Assembly: GCF_000280495.2 (NCBI RefSeq)
Contig: NZ_CP018016.1
Location: 3,162,001 to 3,226,000, forward strand
Length of the DNA stretch: 64,000 nt
Reading direction: 5' to 3'
Source of the DNA: Kosakonia radicincitans DSM 16656
GTDB taxonomy: Bacteria; Pseudomonadota; Gammaproteobacteria; Enterobacterales; Enterobacteriaceae
Shown: in pieces, positions 34,902 to 43,052 of the stretch
How the letters are laid out: each line of letters starts with the position of its first letter
Position numbering within the stretch: position 1 is the stretch's first letter
Notes under the pieces: model-generated
Told to the model about the DNA's origin: nothing
Database searches by the model: none
The model's input: the letters and a program-made list of their open reading frames with translations, nothing else
Made by a program: the position numbers and the translations under genes

Positions 34902-37175
34902 TCATATTTTACTGTTAGAGTTATAAAATTGTTTATCAATGACGTTTATAGATGGTGATGCTAATTGAAGACTTTCATCAATTTCATCTAATTCTTTTCC
35001 ATTTAGCCCTAAATGTGAGACAGGGCCAATTTTTGATTTTGCACCGTCTAAGTAATCTCTAACGTGGCGCCGAATAATCCTTTCAGGCATTTCACTATAC
35101 TGCTCTCTAAGCCGTTCAGCTTCTTTGAGTAACTCAGGAGTGAGGTAAGATGTGTTACCCATAATCATTAAAACTGGAAGATGGGATTCTTTATTTTTAT
35201 CAACTTTTCGGCGCGATGGACCAAAGGCCAGATAATTAACCATAAAATCAGCACTCATAACCGGTGAATCTGGTACTCTATCGCTCATTCTAGTTTTAAG
35301 TTTCTCTTTTAAATCAAAGGCCTGTTTGTCGACAGTAAGCCACCATTCATTATAACCGAATGGCGATGAGGCTTGCTTGTTTCTTAGCCCTATAACTCCG
35401 CTGTAGCACTCAACATCATGTGCGATCAAGCGTGCTACTGCCATATCGTCTAACACAGCACCATATTTTTCCTGTCTATGTTTATATCTTTCCCCCCAAA
35501 TTTGTTCTAAAGCATGTCTTAACTCATGTGAAGCATTTTGACTTTCATCTTCCAAAGAGCGGATGTTAATTTTGAATACTTCTGACAAATATATTGATAT
35601 ATCCTCTAATGGGCGTACATCCCCTCGAAAGTTCTCTAACCATTGAGCGAAAGAAGCTCTAGATCTTCCACTTACAATAAATCTTTCAAGCAAAAAAGGA
35701 ACAGAACCTTGCCATTTTCCATTAATCATTTGAGCGCACGTTTTTGCTCTGTTCATGTGTCGTTCAATTTCTTCAACCACACCGGGAGTAACATACAACT
35801 TGAAACCAACATCCCTAGCCGCATCAATCATTCTAGTGAAACGCCCAACATCAGAATCATATTCATCAAGTAATGTATCTGCGATTAGAGGCAGCACTAT
35901 AGTTGTATCCAACCAGATGTTTCCTGTAGAAAACATTTTTTCGACAACTTTTTGTACATCTGGAGTCTTCTTTAAAAAAGCTAATAAAGTGAATGAATCA
36001 GATAGAGATCGAAGATATTCTTGAATTACCCCGTTATTGCTGGTGAGAATCATGCGTACTCCCGTCCGCATCACTTGAATCCAATCCAGTTCTTTTATTC
36101 TTGGTAATTTAACGTCATTTAGCTCATTAATAATTACAGTTGTGAAATCATTATCTGCTAATTCTGATAAACTACCAGACTGCACAGCCAATGCAAACGC
36201 CTGGCTACGCTCAAGCAATACTTTTTGTGAAATATTCCTTAATGTTTTGATAATTAAATCTTCATTTTCAATCGGAATTGATTTATACATGGACTTAATA
36301 TTATCCATAATATGTCTCATGGCTTCCAGAAGAGTTGACTCAGATAAAATTGATCTTGCTCTAAACTCTTTGTACCTCACGATTTCCTCATGAGCCAAAC
36401 AAAATTCATCCAAACTTTCCCAATGCTTTATCGTTTTTTTAGTGAGTCGTCGTAATGCAGAATCTATATATTTAGAAACAACTTCAGCTGGATGAGATGG
36501 TAGAAACTGATGAATCTTCGAATGGATATCGCACCTTTTCATTCGATTCTCAGTGTCTGTGTCAATCAATGACGCCCGGACAAGTGCTTCGAAAGCTAAT
36601 TTTGTTAATCCTTTATCACGGTTATCATCTTGCCATTGAAGCGCTAAAAACGTTGCTGCTGTGACTGCTTCATCTTGTGATAATTCGGAAGACTTTTTAT
36701 CTGTTAATCCTTTTGACGCTAGCAGAGGGTCAACTTTTAAAATTGCAAGCTCTTCAGCAGCTTTTTCCCTGGCGTCATTTCCTAAAACGCGCTCCAAAAA
36801 CCAATTTTTATCCCTCACATCAAGAGATATACCAGATTTTCTTGCTGCTATTTTCAAATCATCAGCTTTAGCACCGATTTCCTGATTAGTTAAATATATA
36901 AGTATTTGTGTGTTGGGCCTAGTTTCCCTCAATCTTTTGAGGGTCTCTCGAACTTTATTTTTCCACCCTTCAGTAACTGAATACTGAATCATAACTGTAG
37001 GTTCACCTTCTGGAGAAAATAACTCGGCATCTCTACCGTCATCCCCTGACGCGCTAGCTACGGTTCTGATAGATGAAAACTCAGAAGCTAAAAAAATAGA
37101 TGCTAATCTTTCAAATGTTTCCCAGTCTGATCGTTTAAGTTGCTCTAAAGCTAATCTAAATCTGCTAGTTATCAT
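34902..37175 (-). CDS. Large accessory protein with Mrr-like and PIN-like nuclease domains
   Basis: A 757-residue AT-rich gene. Residues ~10-130 resemble an Mrr-type PD-(D/E)XK fold: GDDGRDAELF (Asp49), VMIQYSVTEGWKNKV (Gln64 replacing the usual Glu). Residues ~150-400 are helical. Residues ~415-600 look like a PIN domain: NIWLDTTIVLPL (Asp423), VTPGVVEEIERH (Glu468/469), AVLDDMAVARLIAHD (Asp576/577). Ribosome site AAGGA. A promoter (TTGCAT, 16 bases, TATACG) may lie at 37318-37291; the 240-base upstream gap has no gene. Best guess is an antiphage nuclease; function not proven. Confidence 0.7.
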   Translation of the reverse strand: MITSRFRLALEQLKRSDWETFERLASIFLASEFSSIRTVASASGDDGRDAELFSPEGEPTVMIQYSVTEGWKNKVRETLKRLRETRPNTQILIYLTNQEIGAKADDLKIAARKSGISLDVRDKNWFLERVLGNDAREKAAEELAILKVDPLLASKGLTDKKSSELSQDEAVTAATFLALQWQDDNRDKGLTKLAFEALVRASLIDTDTENRMKRCDIHSKIHQFLPSHPAEVVSKYIDSALRRLTKKTIKHWESLDEFCLAHEEIVRYKEFRARSILSESTLLEAMRHIMDNIKSMYKSIPIENEDLIIKTLRNISQKVLLERSQAFALAVQSGSLSELADNDFTTVIINELNDVKLPRIKELDWIQVMRTGVRMILTSNNGVIQEYLRSLSDSFTLLAFLKKTPDVQKVVEKMFSTGNIWLDTTIVLPLIADTLLDEYDSDVGRFTRMIDAARDVGFKLYVTPGVVEEIERHMNRAKTCAQMINGKWQGSVPFLLERFIVSGRSRASFAQWLENFRGDVRPLEDISIYLSEVFKINIRSLEDESQNASHELRHALEQIWGERYKHRQEKYGAVLDDMAVARLIAHDVECYSGVIGLRNKQASSPFGYNEWWLTVDKQAFDLKEKLKTRMSDRVPDSPVMSADFMVNYLAFGPSRRKVDKNKESHLPVLMIMGNTSYLTPELLKEAERLREQYSEMPERIIRRHVRDYLDGAKSKIGPVSHLGLNGKELDEIDESLQLASPSINVIDKQFYNSNSKI

Positions 37176-37415
37176 ATGCGTCCTTCACGATTTCTTAGGA
37201 AATGACATTGATAACAATTCTATGTAAGTAAACACGTTACATTAGATTCTGTTATCTACATTTACTGATCGTTATTGTAGTTAAAAGCAGCGTATACCAT
37301 AAGGCAATATTGATGCAAATTACAATTACGGGACTTGCTTAAAAAATACGCTAACAGTTTTGTGCTACGCACAGTTTAGAGATTTGTAGTTTTAGTACGA
37401 AGTTATTTACCATCG

Positions 37416-38153
37416 TCAATTACCACCTTTAAAACCGAACTTCATCCGGATTTCCTTAACTTTCGACATGTTCTGCTCGCGGCTAAGCGGTTTTCTACCC
37501 ATCACAGGCAGGCGGGCGATTGGCTCCGGGAGCTCTTCACCACGACGAATACGCAGCGCCATCGCTGCCAGCTCTTCCCCGGCTTTGCGGCGTACTTCAG
37601 CGTCACTCAGACCACTGGCGAGCATCTGCTGATACAGCGTGGTCACGATCCAGTAATTCGCAGATGATTGGCTGGTGTTCTTCCCGTCGATTTTCCCCGG
37701 CCACGGAAATGACTCTGCATCCGGATAGCTCCCGCGCGTGCGGCAATAGCGATAAAAAAGATCCATCAGCGCTGCTTGGTCTGGCAGCCCTACCGCCGCA
37801 CATTCTTCCGCGCGGCACCAGGCGACGAACTGGCCCGGCGACGGCAGGAATGGTTTTTCCTGCTGGCGAGCAACGCGCATACCTGCGGCGACTTGTGCCA
37901 GAGTTGTGATCCCGTTCTCGCTAAACGCCAGCAGCCACTGGCGGCGAAATTCATCGAACTCATCCTGGGTGCGGAAATTAGCGATCGCAGCCGGGAACGT
38001 TGCGCGCAACTGAGAAAACAGGCTGTTGAACACTTCTGCCACCTGCTGTTGTCTGACAGGAGCGTTGTCGTCCTGAACTTCCGGCAGACCGTGAGCAACA
38101 CGGCGGAAATTTTCCCGATCGAGGTTATGAATCTGTTCAGAGATATTTTTCAT
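37416..38153 (-). CDS. Replication protein P-like
   Basis: A 245-residue homologue of lambda P, which loads host DnaB helicase at the phage origin. Features: AEVFNSLFSQLRATFPAAIA, FRRQWLLAFSENGITTLAQV, RQQEKPFLPSPGQFVAWCR and a basic C-terminus. Overlaps the O gene end by 17 bases. Confidence 0.88.
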   Translation of the reverse strand: MKNISEQIHNLDRENFRRVAHGLPEVQDDNAPVRQQQVAEVFNSLFSQLRATFPAAIANFRTQDEFDEFRRQWLLAFSENGITTLAQVAAGMRVARQQEKPFLPSPGQFVAWCRAEECAAVGLPDQAALMDLFYRYCRTRGSYPDAESFPWPGKIDGKNTSQSSANYWIVTTLYQQMLASGLSDAEVRRKAGEELAAMALRIRRGEELPEPIARLPVMGRKPLSREQNMSKVKEIRMKFGFKGGN

Positions 38154-39132
38154 CGAGCACCCCGTTGATCCAGTCGGTGTTGTTGAAATCTATAGGCCGG
38201 CCGTTCCCATTCGTAGTGCGGGAGGTAGGCTTAACCGGAAACTTCGGCTTGAATAAGCCCTGATACCCGTTGGCAATGCTCGCGTTGATTACGTCAACGG
38301 GGTTATGGCCTTCGTCCAGACACTCTTTCAGCAGCTTGAATGCCTTCGTGACCGTCAGCTCGGTTTTAATGGCTTTGCCAGACTGTTTACGATAAGCAAC
38401 CCACTCCACCCAGGCGGTTTGATCAAGCCACTCAGGAACGAGAATGCTGAGCGGATCAAATTTGTCCTTCCCCCTTGGGGGATTAGAGGGGGTATTAGGT
38501 TTTATATTTGTCTTTGGAATAATGTCTTTGGTGTTCCCCGTTTTCAGGGATACCTCTCCCTGTTTTCGGGGATAGTTTTCCCCGTTTTCAGGGATGGTTG
38601 ATGGTTCATTTTCACTATCCCCGTTTTCAGGGATATCCATCCCCATTTTCGGGGATATCTCTCCCTGTTTTCGGGGATGGTTTTCCCCTGTTTCAGGGAT
38701 GGTGATTGCCCAAGTAACGATCTCCGCGGCAGGGAAATCAACTGGGCACTTTGAGCAATTGGGCTTTGTGTAAGCCCATTGATCCAGACTTGTGTTAATC
38801 CCGATGTATCTCGTTTGCCCTATCCGACGCAGCTTAATAATATTGCGATAGGCAAGGCTTAGGACAGCTTCGGATACATGCTTAGCTTTGAGCGCCGTCT
38901 TGTCCGCAATGAGGCTATTGGTAATCCGATCTGACTTTTTTGACCAGCCATAAGTCAGACGAACAATGGCGTTCAGGACGCGGAACTCACGCCCGGACAA
39001 CTCAACGATACATAGGGCATCCTGGATCTGATTGGCCAGGCGTAAATAGCCATTTTCCAGATCAGCCATGCTGTGCTCCTGTTGCGCTCGTTCCGGCGCA
39101 GGGAATTTGATAACTTCAGCGGTATTTGACAT
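38137..39132 (-). CDS. Replication initiation protein O-like
   Basis: A 331-residue origin-binding protein. N-terminal DNA-binding part: LRLANQIQDALCIVELSGRE, LNAIVRLTYGWSKKSDRITN. Residues ~145-200 are encoded by the iteron array (repeats of IPENGE-like peptides). C-terminal part (FDPLSILVPEWLDQTAWVEW and ECLDEGHNPVDVINASIANG) interacts with P in the lambda model. Starts after GGAATTAAG. Confidence 0.9.
   Translation of the reverse strand: MSNTAEVIKFPAPERAQQEHSMADLENGYLRLANQIQDALCIVELSGREFRVLNAIVRLTYGWSKKSDRITNSLIADKTALKAKHVSEAVLSLAYRNIIKLRRIGQTRYIGINTSLDQWAYTKPNCSKCPVDFPAAEIVTWAITIPETGENHPRKQGEISPKMGMDIPENGDSENEPSTIPENGENYPRKQGEVSLKTGNTKDIIPKTNIKPNTPSNPPRGKDKFDPLSILVPEWLDQTAWVEWVAYRKQSGKAIKTELTVTKAFKLLKECLDEGHNPVDVINASIANGYQGLFKPKFPVKPTSRTTNGNGRPIDFNNTDWINGVLDEKYL
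38535..38702. repeat. Replication origin iterons inside the O gene
   Basis: Seven copies of a ~17-base imperfect palindrome, consensus TCCC(C/T)GTTTTC(A/G)GGGAT, at roughly 38535, 38556, 38577, 38617, 38639, 38661 and 38682. As in lambda, the iterons are within the coding sequence of O and should be its binding sites. Confidence 0.88.
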
Positions 39133-39167
39133 ACTTAATTCCGTGAATTGATCTCATTAATTCGCAC

Positions 39168-39200
39168 GAAGACCGGCACTGTTAGCGCAGTCCGGTCTTC
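39168..39200. terminator. Hairpin between cII and O
   Basis: A 13-bp stem (GAAGACCGG and ACTG arms, one bulged base) with loop TTAGCG; followed on the plus strand by a short T run (CATTTTTAG). Its location between cII and O is that of the lambda OOP transcript region; it may terminate an antisense RNA or attenuate pR. Confidence 0.5.
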
Positions 39201-39219
39201 ACCATTTTTAGTCTTTCCA

Positions 39220-39540
39220 TCAGTCCCATCCCAGCGGGCCGGGCCGTGCGCGTTCGGCGCGAAGGCCGATATCTGCCAGCGTCTCGACCGATGTCAGGTA
39301 ATCGCGTGAAACCACCACCGCCTCCGGCGGTACCACCTGCAAGCCAAGAGCAGAAAGCTCGCGAGCCATCTCTGAAAAATGGCTGTCGGCTTTGCGCTTG
39401 CTCACTGTCGATTCGCTGATGCCGATCTGCTCGGCGTAATTCTTTTGCCCCACAGACGCCAGCCGGTTGAGCAAAATGCTCTCGATTTCAAGTGGCTTGA
39501 GAATTGGTGGTTCCAACTTTCGTGCTATTGCGTTGTGCAT
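39220..39540 (-). CDS. cII: Transcriptional activator CII
   Basis: A 106-residue protein of the CII family. Pattern: EIESILLNRLASVGQKNYAE, GISESTVSKRKADSHFSEMA, ALGLQVVPPEAVVV. In the lambda model it activates the establishment promoter for cI and integrase. GGAG ribosome site. Confidence 0.85.
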   Translation of the reverse strand: MHNAIARKLEPPILKPLEIESILLNRLASVGQKNYAEQIGISESTVSKRKADSHFSEMARELSALGLQVVPPEAVVVSRDYLTSVETLADIGLRAERARPGPLGWD

Positions 39541-39560
39541 GACTGAAACTCCGTTGAGTG

Positions 39561-39785
39561 TTAGGCCGCATTGTCGGGGTGGGGAAATAATTCGGGCAGA
39601 TCAGGACGAATTTCATGAGCCTTAATCTCGCCATTGGTAGCTTTAACAATCGCATTCACTTTTTCAGGAGAAACAGATCCTCCGTTGAGCCATTTGTGAA
39701 CCGCTGGTTGTGATACATCGCATATGTCAGCAAGGCGCTTTTGGCTACCGACAATCTGTAAAGCACGCTGAATAACTAAATTCAT
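39561..39785 (-). CDS. cro: Cro-like repressor (YdaS family)
   Basis: A 74-residue HTH protein (LQIVGSQKRLADICDVSQPA, VHKWLNGGSVSPEKVNAIV), first gene of the pR operon and divergent from cI. Should compete with CI for the operators at 39822-39884. Confidence 0.88.
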   Translation of the reverse strand: MNLVIQRALQIVGSQKRLADICDVSQPAVHKWLNGGSVSPEKVNAIVKATNGEIKAHEIRPDLPELFPHPDNAA

Positions 39786-39818
39786 ATTTTTTTACCTTCA
39801 TCGGTATTGAACAGTCGA

Positions 39819-39847
39819 AAGATAACTCAAGTTATCCACACTGTCCA
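39819..39847 (-). promoter_or_regulatory. Promoter pR
   Basis: Minus strand -35 TGGACA (39847-39842), exact 17-base spacer, -10 TATCTT (39824-39819). The first operator overlaps the -10. The pL promoter at 42650 has the same -10 hexamer. Confidence 0.75.
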
Positions 39848-39884
39848 TAACCTTTGTTATTTTACAAGGCATAACCGAGGTTAT
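39822..39884. promoter_or_regulatory. Right operator: three CI/Cro sites
   Basis: Three 14-base palindromes of consensus ATAAC-N4-GTTAT at 39822-39835, 39847-39860 and 39871-39884, spaced 24-25 bases. Same motif as at 42637-42675. Confidence 0.9.
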
Positions 39885-39887
39885 AAA
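39861..39887 (+). promoter_or_regulatory. Promoter pRM for cI
   Basis: Probable -35 TTTACA (39861-39866) and -10 TATAAA (39882-39887, spacer 15). The -10 ends only 8 bases before the cI ATG, so the mRNA from it should be leaderless, as in lambda. Third operator lies within the promoter. Confidence 0.65.
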
Positions 39888-39895
39888 TTGAATCT

Positions 39896-40582
39896 ATGAA
39901 AACTTTTTCTGAACGACTCTCCGCGGCAATGACCGCAGCAGGCCTATCACAAGCACAGCTAGCTGAGCTTGTAGGCGTGTCTCAACCTGCCGTGCAAAAA
40001 ATGGCATCTGGTAAAACGAACGGCAGTAGAAAAATGGTGGAGCTTTCGCACGCACTCGGAGTTCGACCTGAGTGGCTATCAACGGGAAGCGGTCCAATGC
40101 GCCACGATGGCCAGCAATCGGCTGAACCGCCAGTGCATCGCGGCGATATCTACCGTCTGGAAGTGTTGAATCTGAGCGTCAGCGCTGGGCCTGGAGTCGT
40201 GAATAGCGAGTTCATTGAAGTGCTGCGATCAATGGAGTACGCGCCAGAAGATGCGCGGATGATGTTTGATGGCAGAAAGGCCGACCAGATCCGAATCATC
40301 AACGTACGCGGCGACAGCATGTCCGGAACGATTGAGCCAGGCGATCTGCTGTTCGTCGATATCAGTGTGAAAAATTTCGATGGTGATGGCATCTACGCGT
40401 TCCTGTATGACGACACCGCGCATGTGAAGCGCCTCCAGAAAATGAAAGACAAGCTATTGGTTATCTCGGATAACAAGATTTACTCACCGTGGGATCCGAT
40501 CGAGAAAGACGAGATGAACCGTGTGCTCATTTTTGGCAAGGTCATTGGCAGCATGCCGCAGACGTACCGGAAGCATGGGTAG
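39896..40582 (+). CDS. cI: CI repressor, LexA-type
   Basis: A 228-residue prophage repressor. N-terminal HTH: AGLSQAQLAELVGVSQPAVQ at ~15-34. C-terminal S24 domain: probable self-cleavage site Ala97-Gly98 (SVSAGPG), catalytic Ser141 (RGDSMSG) and Lys178 (AHVKRLQ). DNA damage through RecA should inactivate it and induce the phage. First gene of a lysogenic operon with the two following genes. Confidence 0.95.
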   Translation: MKTFSERLSAAMTAAGLSQAQLAELVGVSQPAVQKMASGKTNGSRKMVELSHALGVRPEWLSTGSGPMRHDGQQSAEPPVHRGDIYRLEVLNLSVSAGPGVVNSEFIEVLRSMEYAPEDARMMFDGRKADQIRIINVRGDSMSGTIEPGDLLFVDISVKNFDGDGIYAFLYDDTAHVKRLQKMKDKLLVISDNKIYSPWDPIEKDEMNRVLIFGKVIGSMPQTYRKHG

Positions 40583-40659
40583 TTGATGGGGTATTCTTGA
40601 CGACTGAATCTCTCGAAGAATGGTGATAATGAACTATCAGATATTATCAAGGGGATAAC

Positions 40660-41493
40660 TTGTTGAATAATAATCCTTCAGAAGATGGCCGTCAGTCCCC
40701 AACTGAACCTCAGCCTCTATTTGGCCTTGAGATCGAAGAGTGGACACCTCCAAATGGCTCAACCGGGCACTTGCGGAGTTTTGCTATTGCTAACGATGGC
40801 CTAGAGTATGCGATTAAAAGCCTAGAAGATGGACAAGCTTCCAGTCTCAACGTCTATTCACCAGAGTTGGTCCCTGCTGCTGAATGGTTTTGTAGCAAGT
40901 TAGCGGAAGCATGTGGTCTACCGTCACCACCTTGCAGGATCCTGCTCGAACCGGTTAGCAATCAATATGTTTTCGGTTCTAGAATCGATCTTGCGGCTTA
41001 TCGCGGTGCGCTTGAAATACCGCAGTGGCGCAATTTACTGGTTAATTCTAATGTCCAAATGCGTAAGCAGCTATGGTCCATTTATGCGTTCGACCAGTTT
41101 ATCTACAATGTTGACAGGCACATAAACAATTATCTGTATGTTACAAACCGACAACAATCAGTCGCAATACAAGCCTTTGATTTTAGTATGTCTGGTTTAG
41201 CTATGGGATGGCCCAATAGAACAGGAGTTCTGCTATTACCCGAAGATTCAAAAACCACTTTAGTCTGGTCAATTATTAAGGCCGTGATCGGTAGCGACCC
41301 TGAGTATCATAAAAGTGCTGAAAATCTTCTAAGCAAGCTAAGCTCTATGGACATTTCAATAATTCAAGGTATTTTGAATGCCATGCCTGATACTTGGTTG
41401 CCAGTGTTGCGTCGAGATGCACTTCTGACATGGTGGGATAGCGAAGAAAAACAGGACAGGATCGACATTATAGATAAAGAGGTCAAATCATGA
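40660..41493 (+). CDS. HipA-like kinase
   Basis: A 277-residue HipA_2-type protein kinase-like enzyme. Kinase marks: Lys53 in LEYAIKSLEDG, catalytic loop NVDRHINN (Asp152, Asn157), metal-binding DFS at 174-176. Compared with HipA (~440 residues) the N-terminal domain is shorter. TTG start at 40660 follows AAGGGG; a second TTG is next to it. Overlaps the DUF3037 gene (ATGA). Placed 77 bases behind cI and hence expressed in lysogens; this is the lambda rexAB position. Target unknown. Confidence 0.8.
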   Translation: MLNNNPSEDGRQSPTEPQPLFGLEIEEWTPPNGSTGHLRSFAIANDGLEYAIKSLEDGQASSLNVYSPELVPAAEWFCSKLAEACGLPSPPCRILLEPVSNQYVFGSRIDLAAYRGALEIPQWRNLLVNSNVQMRKQLWSIYAFDQFIYNVDRHINNYLYVTNRQQSVAIQAFDFSMSGLAMGWPNRTGVLLLPEDSKTTLVWSIIKAVIGSDPEYHKSAENLLSKLSSMDISIIQGILNAMPDTWLPVLRRDALLTWWDSEEKQDRIDIIDKEVKS

Positions 41494-42314
41494 ATAAATT
41501 TAGCTTTAGCATTATAAAATTGATTTCTGACCCTATTCGAGCTGAAACTATTAATGTCGGTGTTCTTGTTGAAACTGAACATGGTCTTGATATCCGTCTG
41601 CTGAAAACAGAACAGAAAATAAAAGCTGTGAGTGAAAACTTCAATCTCTCTTTGATTGAGGATTTCACCTCGGAAATTGAATGGCTTTATGATTTAACAC
41701 CTGATATCAAAACCCTTTCAAAGCTGTTTAAGACTGGAAGCATCCAACTTTCAGAACCTGGTATGTTTGTTCTTCGAGAGCAAACAGCATACGATAAAAA
41801 AGTTGAACTATTGATGAAAGAATATGTTCAACCTTGTTTTTCTTCAGAGCGAACAAAACAGAATAAACGCATTATAACTGAGTTAAAACAAGAGTTTAGT
41901 CGTGCTGGAATATTGGGGAAAACTCATGATGATTTATGGAATCACAGGGTGGTTTATAATTTCCCGATTGCAGAAGATGAAGGTATTTATGCAGAATTAC
42001 TATTAAAAAACGGTGCATACCATTTAACTGAAACGCTGGATCTTCGTGGAGATAGCACTAAGCAAAAAATGGGAGACTCCGCTCTCAAAGCGATTACCAT
42101 TTCTAAAGCTAAAAATGTTTTTGATGGAAAAGTAAGCTCTTTTGTAGTTTATGCAGCAAATTGCCTTTCAGAAGAAAAAGCAGGTCTAAGGCAATTAAAT
42201 CTCATAGAAGGCTATGCCGATAATGTTTTTAATCTGCTTAGTGAGCAAGATATGGCAAAGTACTTTGATCATATGTTTACAGCAGCAGGTAAATCCTTAA
42301 AATTTACAAACTGA
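41490..42314 (+). CDS. DUF3037 protein, partner of the HipA-like kinase
   Basis: A 274-residue protein. DUF3037 pattern: FSFSIIKLISDPIRAETINV, GVLVETEHGLDIRLL, and a C-terminal LNLIEGYADNVFNLL. Co-translated with the kinase; HipA_2-like kinases commonly occur beside DUF3037 genes. Could be antitoxin, substrate or effector. AT-rich. A strong terminator follows. Confidence 0.75.
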   Translation: MNKFSFSIIKLISDPIRAETINVGVLVETEHGLDIRLLKTEQKIKAVSENFNLSLIEDFTSEIEWLYDLTPDIKTLSKLFKTGSIQLSEPGMFVLREQTAYDKKVELLMKEYVQPCFSSERTKQNKRIITELKQEFSRAGILGKTHDDLWNHRVVYNFPIAEDEGIYAELLLKNGAYHLTETLDLRGDSTKQKMGDSALKAITISKAKNVFDGKVSSFVVYAANCLSEEKAGLRQLNLIEGYADNVFNLLSEQDMAKYFDHMFTAAGKSLKFTN

Positions 42315-42327
42315 TTATTTTCAAACC

Positions 42328-42353
42328 AACCCGGCCACCGAGCCGGGTTTTTT
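42328..42353 (+). terminator. Terminator of the cI operon
   Basis: Perfect 7-bp stem AACCCGG/CCGGGTT, then six T. Closes the cI - kinase - DUF3037 transcript. Confidence 0.85.
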
Positions 42354-42356
42354 ACA

Positions 42357-42539
42357 TCACTTCCCGCCAAGTTCCCGCACGAACGCCTTAACCTCAGACC
42401 ATCCGATCATCACCGAGCCCGCAAAAAAGCCGTAGCAAACGAAAGCGCCGAATGGCGAATCACCACCCTGCTCCAGCTTAAACGATGCCCCCAGAAGCAT
42501 CACGCCAAACACGAAAAGCAATCCCTTCAATAGCCTCAT
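42357..42539 (-). CDS. Small membrane protein
   Basis: A 60-residue protein with two hydrophobic segments (LLKGLLFVFGVMLLGASF and FGAFVCYGFFAGSVMIGW). Good AGGAGA ribosome site. Convergent with the cI operon and upstream of pL. Possible superinfection-related or lambda SieB-like position; function unknown. Confidence 0.55.
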   Translation of the reverse strand: MRLLKGLLFVFGVMLLGASFKLEQGGDSPFGAFVCYGFFAGSVMIGWSEVKAFVRELGGK

Positions 42540-42636
42540 AACCTGTCTCCTGATTAAACAAACCGATCTTACTCACAACAGCTAAGAAAATAAATTCCTT
42601 TTGTTATTAGCCATTTATAACTTACGCCCCAAAATA

Positions 42637-42678
42637 ATAATTTAAGTTATTGCAACATCAAATAACTTTAGTTATCTT
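42637..42678 (+). promoter_or_regulatory. Left operator and promoter pL
   Basis: Operator-like palindromes at 42637-42650 (one mismatch) and 42662-42675 (perfect ATAAC-N4-GTTAT). Promoter: -35 TTGCAA (42650-42655), 17-base spacer, -10 TATCTT (42673-42678). Should drive the recE/recT/excisionase operon under CI control. Confidence 0.85.
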
Positions 42679-42782
42679 TAATTCATCCAAACGAGCGGCT
42701 ACGACGCCACTCACCGCACAGCAATGCGCGCATAAGGTTTTTCAACGTTCCGCCAGCCGGGCGTCAACGGCAGAGGATGAAT

Positions 42783-43052
42783 ATGAAAGGCAACACAAAG
42801 AAAACTGAGATGTTCGGGTTTGGCGCTTACTGGGCGCGTCTTTTTGAGACACGACAGAAACCCTTGCAGCTTCAAAGCTCGCGGCAGGATGGCGGCACAG
42901 GGATGAATAGTCCGGAAGAAAAACATTTGCACCACCTTCGCCGGAAGGTGAACAGAACAGGCGGTGTGCCTCGCGGCAGGATGAATAAAAAGATGTACCG
43001 CCTGGGCTGGAGAAGTGAGTCCCGTAAAGACCTTAATCGAGCGACTCAATAG
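42783..43052 (+). CDS. Basic protein, first gene of the pL operon
   Basis: An 89-residue Lys/Arg-rich protein (KGNTKKTEMFGFGAYWARLF; NKKMYRLGWRSESRKDLNR). AGAGGA ribosome site. First gene after pL, where lambda has N, so it is a candidate antiterminator, but its sequence is not recognisably N. Overlaps the next minus-strand gene by 20 bases. Confidence 0.5.
   Translation: MKGNTKKTEMFGFGAYWARLFETRQKPLQLQSSRQDGGTGMNSPEEKHLHHLRRKVNRTGGVPRGRMNKKMYRLGWRSESRKDLNRATQ

Noticed and set aside
38535..38702. CRISPR array
   Set aside because: The repeats are palindromic iterons without unique ~30-base spacers and lie inside the O gene.
42711..43049. 112-codon minus-strand frame after pL
   Set aside because: It opposes a plus-strand frame with a proper ribosome site and continues across the end of the neighbouring gene; the plus-strand reading is better supported.
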